This document shows, piece by piece, positions 56,502-64,000 of a DNA stretch of 64,000 nt. Source of the DNA: Laccaria trichodermophora (taxonomy: Eukaryota; Basidiomycota; Agaricomycetes; Agaricales; Hydnangiaceae); NCBI GenBank assembly GCA_018417955.1, contig JACTVC010000007.1, positions 1,364,001 through 1,428,000 on the forward strand, read 5' to 3'. A program made the position numbers and the translations under genes. Numbering within the stretch: position 1 is the first letter of the stretch; each line of letters opens with the position of its first letter. The notes below the pieces were generated by a model. It was given only the letters and a program-made list of their open reading frames with translations. It ran no database searches and was not told where the DNA came from.

Positions 56502-59500
56502 ACTTCAGTCACCCACTGACAACTGACTATTAGTCTTGCAAACTCCATGAATACTACGGGACTAAATGTCAGGGTGTATATCTATATTGTATATATTCTG
56601 GGCTTGTATATTTCCACTTTTACCTAAATATATTTTGTTGTCCAGTGTCACACTAAATATATTTCTAGTGTGTCACACACCCCAAAATATATTTCCTCAC
56701 TGGAATGGACTCCAAATATATTTCCTATGGCTGGACCCTGAATTGTGACTGTCACAATGTAGAAATATATTTCTTGTCTGGGATGGACTTGGGATATATT
56801 TTGCAGCTAGGGTTGACTAAGGATATATTTTTTCAGCCACAAGGGGTGTCTGGGGTCCTATATTTAAGAGAAAAACTTGGGATTTTTTTAATATAGGGGA
56901 TAGGGTATTTACCTGTTATTTTGTAGGCAGAATACCCTCATTGGGATGTTTGTTGACAGATATTTACCAATGGGTTTGACCCATGTGTAGTATATGCATT
57001 GATGTGCGCACTATTTCCTAATTGGGAAAAGCGTTACACTTTTTTCTGCCACACCTGATGTCAGGCACAGTGCACATTTGGGTGGGTAACTGTTTCCCAC
57101 GTTTTTGGGCCAGAGGAGTTAATGGCTAGCATGGTGTGGTCATTGTTAGTGACGATGTGCACACTATTTCCTAATTGGGCCATTTCCTAATTAAGAAAAG
57201 CGTTACACTTTTTTCTGACAAACCTGGTGTCAGGCACAGTGCACATTTAGGTTGGGAACTGTTTCCCATGCTTTTTGGGCCAGAAGAATTAATGGCTAGC
57301 ATGGTGTGGTCATTGTTAATGATGATGTGCACACTATTTCCTAATTGGGAAAAGCGTTACACTTTTTTCTGACAGACCTGATGTCAGGCACACTGTGCAT
57401 TTAGGTTGGGAACTGTTTCCCATGCTTTTTGGGCCAGAAGAGTTAATGGCTAGCAGGGTGTTGTCCTTGTTAATGACGATGTTCGCATATTTCCCAATTG
57501 GGAAAGTTATTACATAATATCACTTTGGTTTGTAGTGTCTGCTTTTTTCATTACAACACTTTGTAGTGTCCGCTTTATTGATTAGAAAATTGTGTAGTGT
57601 CCACTTTTTTCATTAAAACACTATGTAGTGTCCGCTTTATTGATTAGAACACTTTGTAGTGTCCGCTTTTTTCATAAAACACTTTGTAGTGTCCGCTTTG
57701 TTCATTAGAAAATTGTGTACTGTCTGCTTTTTTCATTGCAACACATTTTAGTGTCTGCTTTATTCATTAGAAAATTGTGTAGTGTGCGCTTTTTTCATTA
57801 CAACACTTTGTAGTGTCCGCTTTATTCATTAGAAAATTGTGTAGTGTCCGCTTCTTTCATTAAAAAACTATGTAGTGTTCACTTTGTTCATTAGAACATT
57901 GTGTAGTGTCCGATTTTTTCATTAAAACACTTTGCAGTGTCCGCTTTGTTCATTAGAAAATTGTGTAGTGGCTGCTTTTTTCATTACAATACTTTGTAGT
58001 GTCCGCTTTATTCATTAGAAAATTGTGTAGTGTCCGCTTTTTTCATTGCAACACTGTGTAGTGTCCGCTTTATTCATTAGAAAACTGTGTAGTGTCCGCT
58101 TTTTTCATTAGAAATGTGTGCAGTGTCCAATTCTTTCATTACAAAACTTTGTGGTTTGCCTTTCTGATATCCTGCAGCTTCTTGGAAATATAGCTTAATG
58201 TTTCAGAGAAACTGACTCCAGCCAAAGACCTCTTCATCATTTAGAATCCATACACAAATTGTGTGTTGACTGACCATCAAGTGTTCTATTTGTTCCCTTG
58301 GCTAGCTTCAGTGATGTTGTCCAACATTCATTGCATCTCCCTGGGGAGTCATCTCTGTCCATCTTTGTCTGACCATACCCAACCTCAACATGATCTCCTT
58401 CAAGAAGATCTCAGTGATTGATTTGCCAGCTGTTGGGGCTACTATCAGATGCTGTTCAAGGGGAAAGTTAGGACACTTGATGCTCAGTCAAAACACAACT
58501 GGTGTATGAATTCCAGATGATGAAGAGCTGTTTTACTGCAGTGACAATATATCAGAAAGGCAGACCACAAAGTTTTCTGATGAAAAAAGGGGATACTACA
58601 CAGAATTGTAATGAAAAAAGCAGACACTACACAATTTTCTAATGAATAAAGCGGACACTATAAAGTGTTGTAATGAAAAAAGCAGACACTACACAATTTT
58701 CTAATGAACAAAGCGGATACTACAAAGTGTTTTAACGAAAAAATCGGACACTACATCATTTTCTAATGAATAAAGCGGACACTACACAATTTTCTAACAA
58801 ATAAAGCGGACACTACAAAGTGTTGCAATGAAAAAAGCAGATACTACACAATTTTCTAATGAACAAAGCAGACACTACAAAGTGTTTTATGAAAAAATCG
58901 GACACTACACAATTTTCTAATGAATAAAGCGGACACTACACAATTTTCTAATGAATAAAGCGGACACTACATAGTTTTTTAATTAAAGAAGCGGACACTA
59001 CACAATTTTCTAATGAATAAAGCGGACACTACATAGTTTTTTAATGAAAAAAGCAGACACTACACAGTTTTCTAATGAACAAAGCGAACACTACAAAGTG
59101 TTTTAATGAAAAAAGCGGACACTACACAATTTTCTAATGAATAAAGCGGACACTACAAAGTGTTGTAATGAAAAAAGCGGACACTAAAAAGTGTTCTAAT
59201 GAAAAAATCGGACACTACACAATTTTCTAATCAATAAAGCGGACACTACAAAGTGTTGTAATGAAAAAAGCAGACACTACAAACCAAAGTGATATTATGT
59301 AATGACTTTCCCAATTGGGAAATATGCGAACATCGTCATTAACAAGGACAACACCATGCTAGCCATTAACTGTTCTGGCCCAAAAAGCGTGGGAAATAAT
59401 TCGCCACCCCAATGCGCAGCCTGACATCAGATGTGTCAGAAAAAAGTGTAACGCTTTTCTTAATCAGGAAATGGCCCAATTAGGAAATAGTGTGCACATC

Positions 59501-61086
59501 GTCACTAACAATGACCACACCATGCTAGCCATTAATTCTTCTGGCTCAAAAAGCATGGGAAACAGTTCCCAACCTAAATGTGCACTGTGCCTGACACCAG
59601 GTTTGTCAGAAAAAAGTGTAACGCTTTTCTTAATTAGGAAATGGCCCAATTAGGAAATAGTGTGCACATCGTCACTAACAATGACCACACCATGCTAGCC
59701 ATTAACTCCTCTGGCCCAAAAACGTGGGAAACAGTTACCCACCCAAATGTGCACTGTGCCTGACATCAGGTGTGGCAGAAAAAAGTGTAACGCTTTTCCC
59801 AATTAGGAAATAGTGCGCACATCAATGCATATACTACACATGGGTCAAACCCATTGGTAAATATCTGTCAACAAACATCCCAATGAGGGTATTCTGCCTA
59901 CAAAATAATAAGGTAGACGACTTTCATAATCGACAAACGTCATGTGACCGATGTGACAGATGCTGAAAAGGGTAATGTTTCACAAAATTTGACTATATGT
60001 ATAATTCTAGGGGTCCTATTGTACCATAAGAACCTAGCTTCTGTAGATAAATATCCTGGACATGTGAATCAGTAAAAAAATTGGTACAAAATTCGGTTTT
60101 GGTAGAGGAGATAGAAAAATACGGTCAACACCATTAGTATACAACTAATTAAGCCCCTTTGCTGTTGCGCCATGTCTCCAAAAACATCGTTGTCCACCTC
60201 ATACTTGCAGTGAGGTCCTGACAATTCATGGATGCATATGAAAGGCTTAAATGGTCAGTAGGTGGCATGGCAGCAGCGCCTGAGCACGTAAATACAAGGG
60301 GCATTGTGTTCTCCCAGATAAAATTTCATGAGGGAACTTGGAAACAAGGGATTTGTTCAAACCCACCTTATTGTACTTCTTTGCTCCCATGTCGCACAAT
60401 GTTTATCGTATCTAGTTATCTGATCCGGCACTGTTATATTATGTGTCAATTTTGAAAATGCATAGGCTCAGTCAGTTTTTCTCCAAATTGCTCAGTTTTT
60501 TGCAGAGGGGTCAACATTAAGTAGGTCTATCTAAACTAGGTCCGTATTGCATTAAAAATCAAGTAGGAAGAGCTCAAATTGTTTCTCAGTCGTTTTATTA
60601 CCCGATTTGATCAAGATGTAACGGCAAAGTAACGGCACGTGACGTTTGTCGATTATGAAAGTCGTCTACCTTAGGTAAATACCCTATCCCCTATATTAAA
60701 AAAATCCCAAGTTTTTCTCTTAAATATAGGACCCCAGACACCCCTTGTGGCTGAAAAAATATATCCTTAGTCAACCCTAGCTGCAAAATATATCCCAAGT
60801 CCATCCCAGACAAGAAATATATTTCTACATTGTGACAGTCACAATTCAGGGTCCAGCCATAGGAAATATATTTGGAGTCCATTCCAGTGAGGAAATATAT
60901 TTTGGGGTGTGTGACACACTAGAAATATATTTAGTGTGACACTGGACAACAAAATATATTTAGGTAAAAGTGGAAATATACAAGCCCAGAATATATACAA
61001 TATAGATATACACCCTGACATTTAGTCCCGTAGTATTCATGGAGTTTGCAAGACTAATAGTCAGTTGTCAGTGGGTGACTGAAGTG
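56502..61086. mobile_element. 4.6-kb palindromic element, target duplication CCTCCATC
   Basis: The left end ACTTCAGTCACCCACTGACA and inverted right end CACTTCAGTCACCC flank arms that pair as x and 117587-x outside, and x and 116824-x inside the nested MITE. The 8-bp repeat CCTCCATC lies at 56494-56501 and 61087-61094. Arm order: ATATATTTCC segment, tandem TTCCTAATTGGG...GGCCAGAAG units, then about 600 bp of TTTGTAGTGTCCGCTTTATTCATTAG minisatellite. The loop (about 58171-58547) is unique. Half an element of this type is at 10121-11335. No protein is encoded. Confidence 0.93.
59911..60671. mobile_element. 761-bp MITE with TA target duplication nested in the palindrome
   Basis: TIRs of about 33 bp: AGGTAGACGACTTTCATAAT... 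and the inverted copy ending GAAAGTCGTCTACCT. TA flanks both sides (59909-59910, 60672-60673). The empty site ATTATTTTGTAGG/CCTATTATTTTG is present in the other arm and at 10540. The TA duplication fits the Tc1/mariner superfamily. No protein is encoded. Confidence 0.92.
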
Positions 61087-61167
61087 CCTCCATCATCTTT
61101 CTGTCTTTTGTCCGACTCTTCTGATGACGAAAAACGCGCATATACTCAGTCAAAATCATTTCCTAAG

Positions 61168-62370
61168 ATGTCTACGCTGGCTTCTGTTGATCCTACAGCA
61201 GTGATGATGGATTTTGAAAACGCGGCCCTTGATTTCTTCATATCCAAATCCATCCCTGCCGACAAACAGGTGACCATGATTATCCCTGGGATCAAGGATC
61301 TTCGCATCTGCGACTGGATTACTGCTGAACGCACTCACATCGTCGTCCTACCTTTTGCGGATTTCATGGCTGAAATGAGAGCCAATTATCTTCCCCCTGA
61401 TTGGGAAGATCAAGTGCGTAACGAGATCTTGACTTCAACGCTTGCTGCTTCCAAAACATCTTTCTGGAATTGGTCGCAGAAGCTCCTTAAGCTTAACTGT
61501 CTACTCCGAGGCACGCCGTCTGCTTTTGATGAAGCAGCATTGCGCAATCATCTGGAAGCGCATCTCGACGACGAACTCAAAGCGAAAGTCAGGCATAGCG
61601 ACGCTTGCAAAGACAAGGTTTTTAAAACCTGGGTTATAGCTGTCCGCCTCCTTGACGAAGGCCGTGCTCTTGAGACCAAGTGCCAGCATGAATTAATTGA
61701 GGAAACTCTCACTCAGCACCAATCGAAACGCCAGAACACCAACAATGATACTTTACGAGGCCCATCGCGCCGCGCAAATACTTCTCAATCCAATACCTCA
61801 ACTAGCATCCTCATTCGCCCCGACCTTGTAGAACACCTTGGACTGAAAGTGCATGATTTGGCAGAACCCGAACTCGTAGACGTCGCATTCAACAACCAGC
61901 AGAAGAAAACAAAATTGTACCATTACGTTAAATTGTCCCTCACCTCGTTAGACTCGTCTTGGACCTCGCGCACCGTTAGAGCTGTCGTCACTCCTGGCCT
62001 CTGTGCCCCCATTATTCTCGGATTACCCTGGCTCGTACATAATTCAATCGTTACAGACCATGCCGCTCGTACTTGCATAGATAAAAAGACTGCATATGAT
62101 TTGTTGAACCCCCCTGTTATTAAACCGCCTCCACCACCGAAACCTAAGTTGAAAGAACAGATCAAAATTACCAAGGCGGATCAAAAAGTAGTACTCGCTG
62201 AACTGTTAATGGTTTGCAATGATAGAATAAAGCACCTCAGACTCAAACCTGAAAAGGTGAAAGATTTTGATGTCATCGGCGCTGTCCATGAGCGCATTGA
62301 GACATTGGCTGCTATCGAAACCTTACGTTTGAGGGAACAAAAACTAAAAACCGAATACCATGCAATATTT
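61168..62370 (+). pseudogene. Gypsy-type Gag fused to a catalytically dead protease region
   Basis: From Met 61168 (MSTLASVDPTAVMMDFENAA) the frame matches agaricomycete gypsy Gag (RICDWITAERTHIVVLPFAD; MRANYLPPDWEDQVRNEILT; FWNWSQKLLKLNCLLRGTPS). At about 61790 it jumps directly into TSILIRPDLVEHLGLKVHDL and TPGLCAPIILGLPWLVHNSI, the retropepsin C-terminal half. The zinc knuckle and the DSG active-site motif, expected between Gag and SILIRPD, are deleted in frame. At about 62370 (EYHAIFDG) similarity to gypsy stops and an unrelated protein begins in the same open frame. No reverse transcriptase, RNase H or integrase follows. Confidence 0.75.
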
Positions 62371-64000
62371 GATGGGATTCAATGGTTGTTGATCATCAGG
62401 TCACAAACCAAACATTGCAACAACCTGAACTATGGAGAGATGCCCTCTGATTGCGGTTACCTCCAACCACATGAAAAGGAACACATTGCTCACTATTGTG
62501 CCATAAAGTCCCACAACGCATTCATCCTCCTTGCTGCACTTTGTTCGTTCGGTATCTCATTCTATAGGGCTGAACATCAGGGTTCATTGCCCATCCCTGG
62601 GTGGCACAAGGTACTCATTGCCAAGGGTTGCGACCTACAGTGGATTCAACTTCTCGAGCAAACCTTTGTTTGTGACTTTGCACCAGGTGCTCATGTTGGC
62701 GGATATATCCATGCCAATACTAGTAGAATCTTTCCACAGATACGGGCGCTTCTCAATTTGAACGTTCCAGTATGGATCAAGTGGTACTTACCATCCATAA
62801 GGGTTTCCAATTCATACTATGGGAAATCCTTCTTACCAAGAGATTGTGAGATCAAGCGTGCCATCCATCTGGCTGCGATGAATAAGCACAAACCCATTTA
62901 TGCCCCCACGGATCAGTGGGTTGCTGTTGACCAATGCTGTTGATGATGATGGCTTTCATCAAGAAACCCAGCTTGTGCTACCTGGCTATGAGGACCCAGA
63001 TGATGAGTCTGATTACATTGAAGAAACTTCGCCGTCTCAGTGTGCTGCACAGCTCCCCACGCCACCAGCACCAACCACCACCCATGGTCCCATCTCATCT
63101 GACACCCCAGTGGCCTCCTCAGCATCTGATGCTGCCATGGCGTACTTGGGTACAGGGCAATTGCTGCGGGAGACGCATGAAAACTTTTTCTTCCAAATGA
63201 GTCAAGAACACCTAGAACACATGGACCACAAAACAAATTCTGAGTGTGAAGAGAGACTCAACATGGAAGGCCAGGCAAGAACTGGGCTTTGACTCCGTCC
63301 CTTCACCATCTTTATCTGGGAGCTTCATAAAGGTTGTTGGTACCAACAATGTGTTGATGAGCGCAAAGCCGATATTGAGTTTGGCCATTTTGATCTGTAC
63401 ATGTTCAAAGACCCCACCTTGAATGACCAACTCAGTTTCAGGGAGGACTTGAATGCCTTGTACGACATTACTGTCATGGCTCAGAGTACTTGGAGGCCCA
63501 CCCAAGGGCTGAAGGAGCTTCTGGCAAGCCGTTTTGGCTTTACTTTGGATGGTGAACATCAACTGTTTGCACCACCTGGGGATCGTGAGATCAAAGGTCT
63601 CCTGGAGGATAAGGAGGGCCATAGAGCTAGGATTCACATTCAAGGTGGAGGAAGTGACAAGTCTCATGATTCAGCTGTCTGTGATCTGTGGAATCCTGTC
63701 CTAACTACAATGCGTGTCTCCAAACTCCCTCATCAATTTGATATGAGCCCTGAAGCAGCACTATGCCCATCTTTTGTTCACGAAAAGTTTGCACTGGCAG
63801 TCATGACTGTGTCTCCAAGTGAGGCTGGGGAAAAAATTTGCCTCATCAGCGTCAAGGGGGAGCCCTTTTTGGAGCAACATTGGCTCCTAGCTATCAGAGA
63901 CTTCAGTACTGTGGTTAAAAATTTTTGTCAGGAAACCTGGAAAACCGGAATTTTACAAGCAGCCCATCAGCTCATTGACCACAGCATCCCCTTCAACACT
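62371..64000 (+). pseudogene. Agaricomycete hypothetical protein, broken, runs off the window
   Basis: Continues the gypsy frame (HEKEHIAHYCAIKSHNAFIL; LLNLNVPVWIKWYLPSIR) to a stop at 62941. A one-base shift near 62935 resumes as AVDDDGFHQETQLVLPGYED in the frame that runs to 64000 with a single TGA at 63291. Later blocks include FTIFIWELHKGCWYQQCVDE, LKELLASRFGFTLDGEHQLF, HWLLAIRDFSTVVKNFCQET and LIDHSIPFNT. The motifs VPVWxxW and (L/I)I..(G/S)IPF.T belong to a large mushroom-specific family of unknown function (recollection). One frameshift plus one TGA indicate decay. Confidence 0.6.

Noticed and set aside
36896..61086. The large palindromes as assembly or hairpin-adapter artefacts
   Set aside because: Target duplications flank both large ones, the loops differ from the arms, and one arm of the second carries a private 763-bp insertion. 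A read artefact would give arms identical to the centre with no TSD.

Overview
The window reads as nuclear DNA of an agaricomycete (mushroom-forming) basidiomycete. Supporting signs are genes split by 44-70-bp GT..AG introns, KDZ-transposon proteins with CxC5/CxC6-type cysteine clusters, a TET/JBP-type dioxygenase remnant, an agaricomycete hAT transposase and a gypsy Gag. A member of Boletales is plausible but cannot be proved from the sequence. Most of the 64 kb is repeats nested in repeats.

Layout. 1-770 is the right part of a hAT-type non-autonomous element with a GTGGGCG minisatellite. 1371-3201 (-) holds a broken TET/JBP-like gene and an associated lysine-rich ORF. 5100-6365 is one arm of a foldback element. 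6473-11497 is a 5-kb hAT-like element (8-bp target duplication GTATCTTG) carrying two further elements. 11800-13248 is a smaller relative. 13274-15372 (+) is an unrecognised multi-exon gene. 16575-18508 (-) is KDZ debris. 20038-24423 holds four broken genes. 24430-27490 is a foldback remnant split by a 1.6-kb MITE. 27607-31420 is a coiled-coil pseudogene, a 2-kb MITE and a hAT transposase remnant.

The best gene block is 33255-42779: a six-exon (-) gene and a two-exon intact (+) gene that were head to head about 430 bp apart until a 4.25-kb palindromic element (36896-41148) landed between their starts. 44982-46362 is the intact 5' part of an AT-hook protein gene whose 3' end has been replaced by repeats. 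47480-51336 is a third palindrome next to KDZ and TET/JBP-associated debris. 54652-61086 holds a MITE and a 4.6-kb palindrome (itself carrying a 761-bp TA-flanked MITE), both inserted in the leader of a gypsy gag whose degraded coding region runs from 61168 and is fused to another broken gene that leaves the window.

Three themes tie the window together. (1) Several hAT-like MITE families with different terminal repeats share one internal plan: polypurine tract, GC-rich part, then a tRNA-like Pol III module next to one end. (2) Long-arm palindromes share inner minisatellites and a 250-bp module found at five other places. (3) Gene decay is dominated by in-frame TGA codons at expected arginine positions, which fits CGA to TGA deamination at methylated CpG.
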